A stretch of DNA of 64,000 bases, taken from Aquatica leii. Lineage: Eukaryota; Arthropoda; Insecta; Coleoptera; Lampyridae. The position numbers and the translations under genes were made by a program. Location: contig CM069436.1 of assembly GCA_035610365.1 (NCBI GenBank), positions 86,367,912-86,431,911 on the forward strand. Direction: 5' to 3'. The notes beneath the pieces are model-generated. The model was not told the origin of the DNA. It saw only the letters and a program-made list of their open reading frames with translations, and ran no database searches. Shown here piece by piece: positions 22,700 to 36,370 of the stretch. Each line of letters begins with the position of its first letter. Position 1 is the first letter of the stretch.

Positions 22700-24250
22700 C
22701 TATCCAAAAAAATTTTTTCTTTCTACTCGCATAAAAGCAGAGCACCAGCTCACCAGACTAAGTTGAATACTAACACCTCAACTTCTGACCATATCCAATG
22801 TAAAGCTATTTAATAGGTAAGTCAACAAACTAATTTCTTATGTCTTTTGCAATTCGTCTGTCACAAAATCTCTTACAAAAGGTACTTAAAATATTTTTTC
22901 GTATCAGTCTAAACAGTTTTACATTAAACTTAGCTCATCTTCTCAAATTCTAATAAATTGATGATAGAACTGAATAAGCCATCAAAAACAAGCTTGAAAA
23001 TTGATCTGTTAGCCAATAAAAATAAGTTTGATACCCTGCAGTTACTAAATCACAAAAACATTAGTTGATTTTTGATAAAATCATGATTGTTAGAAACTTG
23101 GCGCTTACTTTAAAGTTGTTGCTCTACTCACAAGCCTGCAGCCAAAGTTCACATAATAGTTGTGTTTTTTTTCTGTGTGTTTAAAATAAGCGGGCCCAAG
23201 TCAAACGTTACATAATAGGGATCTATCCACGATCTTCTTTTGCACATCAAACTCAAATTGATGAAACAGTTTGTAAAAGCAATAAATAAAACAAGTGTTG
23301 TATTTCAAGTTGTTTAAAAATCTAAACTTTCCCGTTTTAGTGAAGTTAAAACAAAAAATAAATGCTGCGAACCCCTAGATTAAGAAAATATTGGTATTTG
23401 TCATTAACATGTATTTTACTTTTACATTTATACTAATATTATAAGAGAGGTAAAGTATAGCAAGTTTGTATGTAGTAATTTAATCTCCAAAATTCCTTAT
23501 ACGATTTTAAAAATTATTTCACCAATCTTTAGAATGGATATATGCTATATATTAACCTGTTAAAATAACAGAGACTTTTCATGATGACTTATTTTACAAG
23601 TAAAGTCTGTTACATGTCGTTTTTGTATATTTCACAAACATTTTTTCTAAATTAAAATTAAAATTAACAACTTCACTGTGTATCTTCCATATATGACCAT
23701 CCAAATCACCTGTACTTTATTCCATTATACCGCTATCGTAGCGAAGTAATCTGTGGAGGCTACGGTTCTTAATAAACCCGAAGTAACAATGTATGACTTA
23801 CACCTTCGTTTGAAGTCTCTGAGATCATATGCACTTTGAATTACTTCTATAATTCGTCAATGAGTTCCATGCACCTTCCTTATCACAGCAGCATATTTTA
23901 CTTAGTGCCATGCATTCCTTAATTAATTATGTCAGTTTCATGCGTGCTACTAATATAGCATCGTATAATGTTTTTTTTTACTTAATTGTGTCAATGTAGT
24001 GAGTTAACTTTCCTGTTAAGCAAATCAGTAATTATGTGTAATCCTAATCCTAATTTTAATTTCAGCCATAAACTTTGCATCATCTTTTAACTTTATGTTT
24101 TGTCGTATGAATACATTGACGTGACATCTGTCCAAGTTCTTTGGAATCATTTAAACGCACTCCAAGCCAAAATTTGAGTCATAAAGTAAAAACGTCCTAC
24201 ACATAAGCTTATATACCACGCATATTTTGTTCGTAAATCAAATTAAAAAA
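22700..24250. other. AT-rich, no supported gene
   Basis: No ORF over 60 codons, recognised repeat or RNA motif. Confidence 0.6.
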
Positions 24251-24379
24251 ATTTCAGTTATGGTTCGTTTTTGTGCTTTTATTTTGTTTTGCAATTTAAT
24301 ATCATAATATCGTTTTTGTGACTGCAAGGTACAAGAAATAATTATTTGAATCCTAGTTAACCTTGATTAAAATAAATCA

Positions 24380-24740
24380 CTTAGAAATTTTGTTAGCAAT
24401 TAAAGCTACAACTAGTTGTACGGTGTGTTACTTATGATCGATAGAGACTACTATCAATATTATAATTGTAATATTGAATTGACATCTCTATATTTGATAT
24501 TTAAATTGTTATTGGCCTACCTTTTTCTCTCTTATTTTTAACGCTTATCCTTTCTTGTTAGAAATAAATATATTGTTGACTTGCCAATTTCTTTCTTTTA
24601 TTAATCGACAGATTTAAAAAAGGTCATAAGGGGTAATGTTTACTTGTTTTGGCGCTGTTGTAATTTATTACAAGATTAGCACACCAAGACTTGTAACCCG
24701 CTTGCCAATTCAACTGAGTTAGTCCCGCTCGCCTTTAAGT
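24380..24740 (+). mobile_element. Diverged BEL/Pao-type LTR 3' end and leader
   Basis: GAAATAAATATATTGTTGAC at about 24,560 and the following leader (ttggcgctgttgtaatt, then agattagcacaccaagacttgtaacccgc) align by eye with the sequences after the LTRs at 16.0 and 61.2 kb (attagcacatccagacctgcaatccgc in the first). The TGGCGC at about 24,650 could be a primer-binding site. The left border is unclear. Confidence 0.4.
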
Positions 24741-25359
24741 TACAAAAATTCTCGTAACAAGTTTACGAAAAATTGGATGCGTTTTTTAGAAACGCTGTTT
24801 TAATGATAAGAGATATTTAAATACTTTTTATAAAGAAGCTGTAGAATTCAAAAAGTTTTATAAAAAACGTGATTGACGTACATTTATGTGTTAAGGTTAA
24901 TATGGTTAATATACAAATTGTTAAAATATGATTAAAAGTTGTATTTAAAGTGCTTTTAAATATATTATCTTGGGGAATTTAAGTATAGAAAAATCTTAGA
25001 AATTCTTATGTACATTTGTTTATCATCGAGAAAATTTGGTATAGAATAAAATTGCCTTTACACAAAGTTGTTTAGAACAAGCGTATTAGATTTTGCGATC
25101 GTCTTTTTCAAAAACAAAATAAAATATGTTTTAGTGTAAGCGAGGAGCAAAAGTGCGTTCATCTACAAGATACCCACTCTGAGAATATTCAGAATGTGTG
25201 TAGCGTTGACAAAGTTGAGAAAACGGGATATTTAAAAACTATGTAGTATGTCAACAGATGGTGCTGTTAGTTAAGCACTGTTTTCCTAAAACACAAGATT
25301 GTTTAAACTTGTATACGTTTGAGCAAGCTGTTTATTATATTTATAATTAAAGAGCGGAC

Positions 25360-25400
25360 AGTCAGGCAACTGCCTGGAGCCTGCCTATTTTGCTTTTTTG
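25360..25400. repeat. Short palindrome, possible hAT 5' terminus
   Basis: CAGGCAACTGCCTGGAGCC at about 25,363 contains a palindrome (CAGGCA/TGCCTG). It resembles the left ends of hAT elements and precedes a hAT transposase by about 570 bp. No matching right end was found. Confidence 0.3.
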
Positions 25401-25933
25401 TGTAACTTTTTGTCTTTTGCCTTTTTACATAAAAATTTTGAAAAGTTTGTGTAAACAGTGTTTTAATAGGTAGATAACAATAGCTAGCATTACAAAATTT
25501 TTTCTTAAATTATGTACAATAATATAATTAACATTTTTTACTAAAAAGGTCTTACCACGAACCACTATAAATAACAACAGGGAGTTTTCATGTTTTGTTA
25601 AACAATGGTTTCCAGAAAACTTATTAAATACAAAAACTACGCTTATATGGAAGAATTATTGTAAGAATTTATGCTAGAATTATGTATGATGACAGGCTTA
25701 ACAGAACACTATTTACAAAACCGGAAGGATTTCGGAATGAATCATATTTTATGGAGTCTATTCAGTACCTAAGTAAAAGCAAACAAATATATATAATTTT
25801 AATTCTGTCAGTGTAAGTTCCTTTAATGACTGAAACATGAGCTAAAATATTCTTTGTTTGTTATAAATACACCTGTGATATTGTCACACTCTGATAGTCT
25901 ATTGCTGTTGTGCTAACTGAGTAAGTTTTAAAA

Positions 25934-27090
25934 ATGCTACTTAATAAACAATCAAAATTTGAAAATTATTACAAGTGGAGTAAATTGGACAATAATTTAA
26001 CAAACCGACAGGGGAAGAACCTTTTTTGTCAAGTTTGTTCCCAAAGAATCAGTAAGTTTGTATTATCTTAATTTAAATTTAATTACTAGTATTTTTATTT
26101 TTAGATCGGTGCTACTAAAAAGTACCATGTAAAAACAACACTTGGGTAAGTGGTTTTACATTTAAAAATATTTAAAAAACTATAAAACAACCATTGTTAA
26201 AAAACGTTATAGAAGATCAACATGAATAAACCCTGAAACATCAAAAACAGCTTTTGCTCTAGATTTTGTGCAAAGCATTGGAATTGTCGGCTCAAATTCC
26301 TCTTAAAAAATTTGATATCAATTTTCACTTAATTTCCTCAAAAAATACACCGAACAAGTTGTTCCAGATGAATCAACTTTCAGAAAAAATTATTTAGACA
26401 TCTGTTACCAATCGGTCAGCAGTTTAATTAAAATATTAATAGTTTTCAAAATGCTGGTTTACCTTTTATAGAAAATACAGACAATAAGGAATGACATTGG
26501 GGACCTCTAACATATTAGATTCTCTTTTTGATTATTGGATCTTGTTTCAGGTTTTTGTGAAAGCACCATTATGGGCAAGGACCTATAAAGAAAAACTTCT
26601 AGATTTTAAACTTCCACCGGAACCTATCATAACAAGATGGGGAACTTCGTTATCTGCTTGCATTTTTATGCCACACATTTTGAAAAAATTAAAGAGGCTT
26701 CAGTTCATACTATAATCTGTCATTTTCTTATACATTAATTGAGTTGTCTTACTTCAAGTGGTTGAATTATTTGACAAGACGGCCTCTGCAGCGATTGCTA
26801 AATCTCAAAAAACTTTTAATGACTACGTTGTTAAGAGAGGACTAGTTTTTATAAAAACACACTTTTCCGGTATTCCTGACAAATTAAAGAAGCTAGAAAA
26901 AAGCGAAACCGCAATGACCGAATGTTCCGCTACATTCTAAAGGTTAAGAGCAATTATAAGAGCATATCCAGGAAGTATAAGATGGAAAATTAATCAAAAA
27001 TTGGATTCCGTCACATCAAAAAATCCTTCCTTTGACCTCTTTAAACAAGCGACTGAAATTCAAAAAGAGGAGGTCATGAAGCATCAACAG
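25934..27090 (+). pseudogene. hAT-type transposase pseudogene (CGG-binding-protein-like family)
   Basis: The ATG at 25,934 opens QSKFENYYKWSKLDNNLTNR and a Cys pair (FCQVCSQRI), as in the BED-like N-terminus of this family. A 53-bp GT-AG intron (26,052-26,104) may follow. Then come KALELSAQIPLKKF, YTEQVVPDEST and FRKNYLDICYQ (frameshifts), PLWARTYKEKLLDFKLPPEP, IITRWGTSLSACIF, FIKTHFSGIPDKLKKLE, and WKINQKLDSVTSKNP. This order matches hAT proteins related to CGGBP1. Open stretches of 74 and 60 codons (26,491-26,715; 26,758-26,940) remain. It is inactivated by frameshifts. Confidence 0.8.
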
Positions 27091-27099
27091 AAAATATCT

Positions 27100-28916
27100 A
27101 AGAATAACAGAAACATCGGCATTAAAATTTGCTCCACTAACATCTTGTGATGTCGAAATAACTTCTTCCTTCTATAAAAATATTTTAAATGATAAAAGGC
27201 AACAGCTTCTTGGTCAAAATATTGAAAATTATTTGATTTTTGCTTGGGAAAATAATAGCACTTAATAAACATTGTAAAACAAAAAACTAAATTGTAAATT
27301 TTAATAGACATTTGTGCCTTTTTGGCTGGTTTAATATACCTTTTATGCAACCCTTTTGGTATTTTCTTGCCTTACTATCCGTTCTGTATTTATAATTAAT
27401 AACTCAAAAACTTTTTCTAAAACCCGCGAGTTTTTTGGGAAAACCCGGAATTATAGTTGGATTTAGAAAGTCACTTTACTCATTTTCCAAAAAATCAGCA
27501 AGGATAGTGTCAGAACTTAAACATTTTTTTTGTATACCAGTGTTATGATTGTTACTGTAGTATTCAAAAATGCTTTTTTGTTTTTTTTCTGTTCTATAAA
27601 TGATCAGAAAATAGATCGCCGTTTGTTTTTAGAGTAGCATTCAAAAACTTTTTATCTTAATACGAAAAAGTGCTTGTATAGATACTTTTTGATAAATTTC
27701 ACATGAATTTGATAGTTGTATTCAGAAAGACCTAAACTTTTAAATAATCAAAATTTTGTTACGTTTTGAAGTTACCGTTTATGTCATTATTGCATTCTTG
27801 ATTTACTAATAAATAAAAATCTTTTCTATTAATGCATAAATAAAAAAATATTTAGAATTTAATACTGTAATGGAAACTGTTACAGTATTCACTAATAGAA
27901 ATAAATTTGAATATTTAGCAAACTTTTAAAATTGCTTATAAAGTAAATGTAGATTTTTGCAAATTAAAATTTTTGACATATATTGAAGAAGACGACCGTA
28001 ACTAACTTTACAAACTAGTAATTAGTCTTAACTCAAAGAAGCATTAGAAGTAAACTAAGCTCGTCTGAGTTTTCAATTTAACGATACAGTTGAAGATAAA
28101 AGTTAATTTCATTACTGACGAGAAGCGTAGGCAAATAAGAAGCTATCAAACAAAATTTTGAAATAATATCAAAAACAAGCTTTAATAATACTTTATTAAT
28201 TTCCCGCATTTTCCGAATGACGTACAAGTTTTTGTTCTTCCGCTTTGAAAACTCTTTAATTAACAAGAATCGAGTCTTTTTTTTGCTAGAATTTTGTATT
28301 ATATTACAAAGCTAGGTACAACACAATCAATACTACAAAAAAAAACTTCAAGCGTTTTTTTACGGCATAATTATGAACGAAAAGCAAATAAAAATTAATT
28401 AAAAGATTAACTAAACAAAATTTAATTAAAAACGCCTTTATGTAAGCGGATTTACAAATATATCTTCAGAAAAAAAAATATGTTTGACTTCTCGTTTTTT
28501 AATATATGTTGTATTGAATCCAGCGGGGCTTAACATTATCAATATTCGTTATTGAAATCGCATTTCGGGTTGAATGATTCTTTAAATTACTGTAAGAGGT
28601 TTTCAAATGCGAAATTGCAAAAATGTAGTTTCATTGTTTTGCAAAATAAAATCAAAATAAATTTTATCTTATTTTCATTTAGTTAAACCTGTCTCCTATA
28701 AAAATATTTGTGTTTTATTATACTGAAATTTGGTTAGATATTGAATTTTGATACGATTCCTGCAACACGTAGAGCTTTTTTATTCGAGTTAATTTTAAAC
28801 CGTTAAGTTAGAAAGTGAGAATTTAAGTCGTTTTTTTTGTTACAAAACTTTTTAAAGGCAAGTTTCAAGTGCTTTGAAACATGAGCTAATTGCGTCTATG
28901 TAACTTTAAAAGAAAA
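27100..28916. other. AT-rich, no supported gene
   Basis: Minus-strand frames at 27,084-27,350 and 28,078-28,266 have no recognised domain. This is the unique left neighbour of copy B. Confidence 0.55.
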
Positions 28917-28958
28917 TTATGTAATTACTTTGCGGCTTAAGCAAGCGCTAATATTTAC

Positions 28959-29153
28959 CTTTCCAAAGTAATCGTATCTTTCGGAATCGCTTTGTTTTGT
29001 CGACGAATTTCTCCTTAATTGCAAATAAGAAGATACACTTTCGACTTCACTTTGTGGGTTTTTTGCTTTTGGATCACTCGTGCATTCTTGATCTGCAGTC
29101 CATTGAGGCTTTACGGGCACCACTCTTCGATAATTAGTTTCTTCATTTAACAT
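28959..29153 (-). CDS. Putative first coding exon of an unrecognised host gene (copy B)
   Basis: Same 65-codon exon as at 38-232, with the start ATG at 29,153 and the donor after 28,959. The one residue change seen is Arg13 in copy A against Pro13 here (cgc/ggg region at 29,115). Read through the donor, the frame closes after four more codons. No convincing partner exon was found on the minus strand between 18,826 and 28,900. A 62-codon frame at 28,078-28,266 has no clear acceptor or homology. Confidence 0.45.
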
Positions 29154-30330
29154 TTTCTATTTATTCCTTCGGCGTACGCTTATTAATAGATAAAACCCAT
29201 TGAAAGTGAACGGATGTTTTAATCATTCTTAATCAAACAAACTACACAACACGACGGTCGCTTTTTGATTAAATTATAGTTAAATTTATTTAATCAATCA
29301 ACCATCCGGAAGCACTAATGTAGTCGTATTAGTAAGTTAATTAAAATTGAACAGCCACGCAGTAATAACCGATAGTAAAATTAAACATCTGTTTCGACAC
29401 TAAAAATTTAATTAAAAAAGACGTTTACGTTAAAAGCGAAATTTGACGGAAATTCGTAAAAAAAAATTTATTGGAATATCGAGCTTGATAGTTATTAGGG
29501 TTGAAGTGAACTGTGTTTCTCGGGTCTTTTGATTTCGCGCTCCAAAAAGAGGTTTTGCACAGCATCCCCTTGTTTCTATGGATTACAAGTTACCTGTATT
29601 TTCAGTGGCGTAACAAAGATCGTAATTACCTTACTTTAATTACGTTAATTGTTATGTTTAATTTATATAACCATTTCAAAAACATGATCCAAACAAGCGC
29701 ATCTGATCTAAGTGTCCTGTTATATAAGTAATTACAATTTTCACAAAACCAGATGTTTTTAAATAATTAAGTAGAATTAATTACATAATCTAGTTTGAAC
29801 TTAAGTCGATTTTATTTTACTCTACAATAAAATATGTTGGTATCTTATGTAACTTTATTTCAATGTAATAAATATTGATACAAAACAGATTGCTTAAACC
29901 AATATATAAAGTAAATAAACACAATGGGTATTATGTATTAATATAAATTAACAATAAAACAACTGAAACGGTGTCCAGCAGCGGATAGGAAACATCGGGC
30001 CCCTATTACGTAATTAAGCTTAGTCAAATACGAAATTGTTAGTTCAGGGCAAATAAAACTTATCTAAGTCAAAAAAAAAGGTTTACGTTTTGAAAAACAA
30101 ATAAACTAACTACTGCTTCCTGAGATAATTAATGAAACAATAGAAGCATGCAAAAATTGAAAATATATAATATTCAAAAAACTTTTTTTAAAAATAAAAC
30201 TACTTTGATTCTAAAAGTTTATTTTTTTCATTAATTCTTTTTAAAAATTTTAAATGAATAAAGTATTATATTATTTTATTTTTTAAGTTTTCACCACCTT
30301 CACATGAATTTTATTTTTATTTTTGAATAA

Positions 30331-30371
30331 ACACGCTACATGTTTTGACTATTCGTCATCATCAGGCGTAT
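30331..30371 (-). ncRNA. Degenerate type-I hammerhead-like motif (copy B)
   Basis: Identical to the motif at 1408-1448, including the G12-to-A change and the six-pair stem I. The defect therefore predates the duplication, or the two copies are alleles. Confidence 0.55.
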
Positions 30372-31523
30372 ACTACAAAATTAATATGTATAAAATCATT
30401 AAAAACATTTTAGTATTACCATTTCTTTATCGTCAAAAAATAATAAATCTTTATTAGTTAATACTAAAGATAAAAATAATTTATTACATAAATCCAATGT
30501 TTACAAATCAAAATGTGGCGACGCAACGCATTGTGTATAGGACAAAGAAGTCATAAGTTTTTTATTAGATTTATTGAAAATATTGTATAAAAAATAATAA
30601 CATTTTGTTTACATTATTATTTGCTAATTCGATACTAAATTCTCGTCATTCATTTAATTCTAAAACAAGAAATTTTACATATTTGCAATAAAAGCTTGAA
30701 ACTAAATTATTTAGAAATAAAAAAATAATTAAAAAGTACAATTTAAATCACGATTTACGTCTTAACAAAATTTTTAACTTTAAAAATAATATTCTTTTTA
30801 AACTAGTTTTTGTTTGTTTCCATTATTTTGTTGTAACTTAGAACATTTCTATTATTAAGTTAATTTTGTAATTTTTCAAATTGTCAATCTTCAAATATTT
30901 AATTTGATTAGTAAATTTTGGTAAGTTTATTATTATTGTTTTTTGATTTTAATTTTTATCTTCAATAATTTCTGTAATTATTTTTATAGTTTGTAAAAGT
31001 TCAATATTTAAAGTTTGATTTTTAATGTTAATGTAGTAAGTATATTTCCGTTTGAGAAACTTATGAAAGTTTCAACGTCAATCAAATTATTTTGCAAATA
31101 ATAGATTTTTTGTATTGCCAACATCGCAAACGTCAATATTCGTTTGTTAGTTACGTAATTGGCAAAAAAAGTTCTAAAGTGGCAAACTAAAAAATAGAAA
31201 TTTGCATAAAACTAAGTGTTCAAAGTCAATTATTATATTAGATCGAGTCTGCGACAGGTGGAAGTCATTTAAATAATCTTGATATATAATTAAAATCGAT
31301 GTTAAAGTTAACGTCAAATTTAGCTTGAGACTTGGTAATAAATGTAGTACCAACATTATATTTCTAGTGTTTTTTATTTAAAAAAATGTAATTTTATAAA
31401 AGACAACAAAAGAAAATAATGTACGTTACTTTTGTTGTTAGTTTCATAGCATAAACTCTCTCATATGCAACGCGTGGGTGTGCCGCCTAGCGTCGCATCG
31501 ACGTTCATTATATTATGTTTTAC

Positions 31524-31860
31524 TTTTTAAGTTTGGCCAAAATAATGACACCTTCTTTTAGGTTTTTAGGAGATTGGATGAAAGCAACTACTTCAGTAAT
31601 TTTGCGACATTTTGTGCTCAGGATGAACACTTCATCAGGCTCGCTCACACTACGTTCTTAAAGTGCACGATGCACGTGTAACATCATGTTTTTTAATTAA
31701 ATGTTTTTATTTTGTTTACCTCAAAAAATTACTTGACTCTGTGTGAGCGAGCCTGATGAAGTGTTCATCCTGAGCACGAAACATCGCAAAATTACTCAAG
31801 TAGTTGCTTTCGTCCAACCTCCTAAAAGAAGGGGTCATTAATTTAGCCAAACTTTAAAAA
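31524..31860. repeat. Large inverted repeat with hammerhead-like cores (copy B)
   Basis: Copy B of 2,602-2,938. The right-arm CTGATGA is at 31,753-31,759. Arms and core defects are the same as in copy A. Confidence 0.7.
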
Positions 31861-32206
31861 TAATCGTTACCATCCAAACTGAATTTTTATAGTAATAACT
31901 AAAAAATCAAATTAACAAAAATTAAAAATTGTCATAGGGATAAGTATTCTAAGTGTAAACTTTTGTAAAAAGCTTTAACTCTAGAATCGCCAAAGAGGTC
32001 AGTTTAAGCCTTCGTAAACTTTAAAACCTTCTAACTATGTGTTTGTTTGAATAAGAAATTAGTTCTAAGACTTCTTTTATCTTTTTGTGATGTAACTTTT
32101 TTACAAGCTTGTTAGCAAATAACTGGCCGAAAAAATACTACGTTAGTGAGAACAATAAAACGTGCCAAAAGCAACATTCCGAATTCTGTGAAAAAACAAA
32201 GCCAGA

Positions 32207-32645
32207 CCAAAGAAAAGTATATTACTTTCAAGTACATTTCACCCCAACGTAGTAACAGATAATTTAGCAAAAAAAAACCAGAAACGATAGTATATTATAA
32301 TAAAACCAAGTGTGAAGTGAAGGTAGTGAACCAAGTAGGAAAAAACATTCCTGTAAAGCAGGTTTACGTAAATGACCCGTCTACGTTTTTTATAGCATAC
32401 TGGACCTTGTTGTAACCGACAGTAAGATCATTTATAAAGCTGCAAGTGACAAAAATATGTTAAGAAAAGACTTTATTTTGGAACTCACTTTGGAACTCAG
32501 CCAAGACCACATCAAAAAAAAGTAAACTCCTGAAAGCCTGCGACAATACAAACGGTCAAACGGGTTCACAAAATTGACACAAGTGCTAAATTTATAATGC
32601 AAGAAAAAACAAAACAAAGAAAATCAATTAATCAAAATTGTAGAA
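32207..32645 (+). pseudogene. piggyBac-type transposase remnant (copy B)
   Basis: Near-identical copy of 3,285-3,720, with the same stop after the ELSQ helix and the same missing ends. Confidence 0.75.
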
Positions 32646-33293
32646 AACGACAACTTTTTCAGTATTTATTAACTAAAATGAAGAAACGTTAGTAAATACA
32701 ATAAAATTCTAAAAAAGCTAAAGAACGTTATATAGACATCATTATTGCAAAATCGAACATCACAATACGTCAGGTTGTGCAAAAGCGGGATAGTAATTAG
32801 GTAGCCTTAACGTAGATGGCATAGCTGAGTAAATGATTTGGTTGTTATTTTAAGTTTAACGCTAAAACTTTGACTGCTAAATACTTACGAGAATTGTGCT
32901 TAAGATGGCATACTCAGGTAAGATGACATAATAACTATAACCGTTCAAATATACGCGCCACAAGTACATAATCGACTTTCACACATCGGCTGACAGATGG
33001 CGTGATTACTCAAAACTTGCCCGCCTGCTTGCGTTGTTTGGATGTGGTGTGCATTGTTTTGATTTCGTCACTCAAAAATATTATTTTTTATCTATCAGGT
33101 AAGTTTTTTTGTTGTATTCGACTACTTTAATATGAACTGTGGTTAATATGAGTTATGAATATTGAAAAATCATTACAGTAACCTTCAAATTTTTAAGTTG
33201 CAAAAGACGGCAAATATTTTTTACCTTGTAGGGTACGATCTTACTCTGAATTTCTTCTGTGTAAAAAAAATGATGTTTTAGTTTTTTTTCAGA

Positions 33294-34988
33294 ATGCCCG
33301 GCAACTATCAGGGAAAGTCTACGCGTTAAAGTCATTGAAAACGTCAAAGAAAAGATCGAGTGGTTTAAGGCGTCTTAAACATTCAATGTGCCGCAGGCTA
33401 CACTACGTCGTCACTTTGTAAATGTTCCTGTGAATCCTAGCTGTTTCCAACCTTTGAATCGATCATAGAGATTCTTTAGGTTTATTACCAGTGATGTCAG
33501 AAAACTAGCATAACAATTTGCAAAAAAAGCAGGAGCGTCTCATAGATTCGATGAAGATACATATGGCAGATTTGGATTGGCTAAAAGGGTTTAAGCAGCG
33601 TAACACCTCCATGTCAATCAGGGCCCTTAAAGCCACTTCTGCAGCAAGAGCTTTCAATAAACCGCAAATCATGAAGTTCTTTGAACTCTTACAGAAGTTG
33701 GTAATCGATAATGATATTTCTCCGTCAAAAATTTACAACGTGGATGAATCTGGCTACAGCACCGTCCAAAAACCACCAAAAATATTTGCACAAAAGTGGA
33801 AAAAACACGTTAGTGCATTGACAAGTGCAGAACGAGACCAGGATGTCTCTATCGCTGCCTGAGCTAATATTGCTAGAAATTTTGTTTCGCCTGCAATGAT
33901 TATCCCTAGAAAAAACTTTAAACCTGAATATTTTGATAGGACACCTTCCAGAACCTTGCAGCTATGTTATGAAACTGGATAAATGGTTGGAGACTTATTT
34001 GTCAAATGAATGAGATATTTTGTCAGTTCTACTCGCTCCAACCCTACAAACAAAGTTTTTTGATTCTCCATGGCCACAATAGCCACAACAACTTAAAAAC
34101 ACTAGAATTTGCTTAGACCAATGGATTCATATTGCTGTTTCTACCGCCGCATTACACCCATAAAATACAGCATCTAGACGTCTCATTTTTTGGATCACTT
34201 AATGCATGTTACAACCGTGAAATGACCACCTGGCTAAAAATGCACCTTAGTAAAACTTCACCAAGTCGCCAGTATTTTTGGGAGAGCATACGGAAGCGCT
34301 GCCTCGGTTGAACACATAACAAGTGGCTTTGAAAAAACTAGAATGTATCCGTTAAACACACTTGTTTTTCCGGATCACGTGTTTCTGCCTAGCGAAGTGA
34401 CTAAAAATGTTATTGAAATTGATACGGACGACAAAAGCCGCAAGGAAGAAAATGATCAAGAACTTACTGGATCAGTATCACCTTAATCCTAAAGATGTTG
34501 TTGGACCTTCTTCGTCGACCACAGCACAGCATGCAATAGATTCTTCAACAGTCAATTTAAATGAGCGTAACCGCCAAGTCCAGTAGATTTTAAGTAAGAT
34601 TTTACCATTTCGCAAATCAGTGTCTACGGGTCAAGCCTGAAACACGAAGAGGAAAATCACTGGCTCTCGGGTTCTGACAGGCACTCCTTTTATAGACGAA
34701 GTTAAGACCCAAGTCCAAAATAAAAAGAAGAAGGAAAATTGCAAGAGCCTTAGAATTCGAAAGCAGATGAAGCGTATTATTCTTAAGGATAACTCAGATA
34801 CCAAACTTGTGGAAGATTTTAGTCAGAACACTGATGATGTGGATGAATCTGATGCTGCATGCCTTTATTGTAAGAAATTGTATAGCAAAGCAAGAGAGCA
34901 TTGTTTATGTTGTAAGCAATAGTGCCACAATCTATGTGCTTGCGTTGCACCAAGAACTAAGGTGCTCAAATTTTTCGTTATTATGTTA
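33294..34988 (+). pseudogene. pogo/Tigger-type DDE transposase pseudogene (copy B)
   Basis: Copy B of 4,370-6,060. An extra G at 33,311 shifts the frame just after the start. A 114-codon open stretch (33,518-33,862) keeps the canonical catalytic block YNVDESGYSTVQKPPKIF, which copy A has lost (YSKDEYG). Between about 33,556 and 34,030 the two copies differ far more than elsewhere. The C-terminal Cys-rich finger is the same as in copy A. Confidence 0.88.
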
Positions 34989-34999
34989 AAATTTTTTAA

Positions 35000-36370
35000 T
35001 TAGTTATAGGAGGATTGCAGGTGATACTCGTCAGTTAGTAAGATCGTTAGTTAAATCCAAACTAAATCGCAAGAAAGCTATGACATGTAAAGTCTTAAAA
35101 TAATTACTAGAGAAAGGATATAAGCGAATAACGATCATATTTAATAGTATCTTAAGACTGAACCATTTCCCATGAAAAAAAGCTAAAATAATACTCATAT
35201 TTAAACCAGGAAAGTCGTCTGACGAATTGTCATCATATCGTCCTATCAGCTTGTTAACAATAGTATCTAAAGTGTTTGAATAACTTTTACTTAGAAGAAT
35301 CAAACCAATCCTCATAGATAACGAACTTATACCAGACCATAAATTTGGTTTTAGAGAAGAACATGCCACCATCAAATAAGTCCACAAAGAAAAGAAACAT
35401 TGTTCCACTGCCTTCCACCAAGGAAAACTTGCGACACTCTTACTTCCAACTGCTCAAATCCTATTTAAATAACACAGATTTTCCAGTGAAGTTACAAGAT
35501 GAGCTAACGAAACTATACTCTACTAACTACGAGGTACCATAGAGAAGTATTTTAGAACCTATGCTGTACCTACTATACACGACAGACTTTCCTACCACCG
35601 ACCACACAACCACGGCTACATTTGCAAACGATACTGCAATTCTTGCAACTCACGAAAATCCCGCTATTGCAAGAAATCTGAAAACCTGACTCAGTCAAGT
35701 GCAAGACTGGCTCCAACTTTTGTGTATAAAAGCAAATGAAACCAAAACCATACAAATTATCTTTAAACTCAGATAAGAAACGTGTCAACTAGTAACCTTT
35801 AACAACGCACTATTTCCGCAAGCAGAAGACGTCAGATACTTTGGTATGCACCTCGAGCGCAGACTAACCTGGAAAAAACACAAACTCAGCAAACCAAAGC
35901 AACTGAGCCTAAAATCACTAAACTACACTGGCTATTAAGGCAGAACTCCAAGCTAGCATTACATAACAAGGTACTCCTCTAAAAAGCATCCTTAAGCCTA
36001 TCTGGACATATGGGCTGCAGCTATGGGAAATCACAAGCAACTCCAATTTGGAAATTTTGCCAAGATTCCAGCCTAAAACTCTGAGAACAATAGCAACTGT
36101 TCCGTGGTACGTTAGAAACAAAGTCATCCTTCTGGATATTCAAGTGAAACTACTGAAAAACGAAGTGCGCGAGTGCAGGGTATATCACACGATTAGAAAC
36201 TCATATAAACTTGCTGTAAATCTGCTGGATAACAGCAATGAACTGCACAGACTAAGGAGGCTTAAACTCTTGGATCTTCTGGACCGACATAAGTCAGACT
36301 TGTGCATCATACTACCCGTATATATAGTCAATAAGTAACTCTCGGAGGAGTCCTCCAATGAAGCTTCAAA
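35000..36370 (+). pseudogene. Jockey-type LINE reverse transcriptase remnant (copy B)
   Basis: Copy B of 6,075-7,440. It is better here near 35,330-35,345, where two indels seen in copy A are absent. The degraded FANDT box and the C-terminal WTYGLQLW motif are the same. Confidence 0.85.

Noticed and set aside
35345-35542. 65-codon frame starting MVLEKNMPPSNKST as a separate gene
   Set aside because: It lies inside the Jockey RT remnant and continues its plus-strand match; the ATG is fortuitous.
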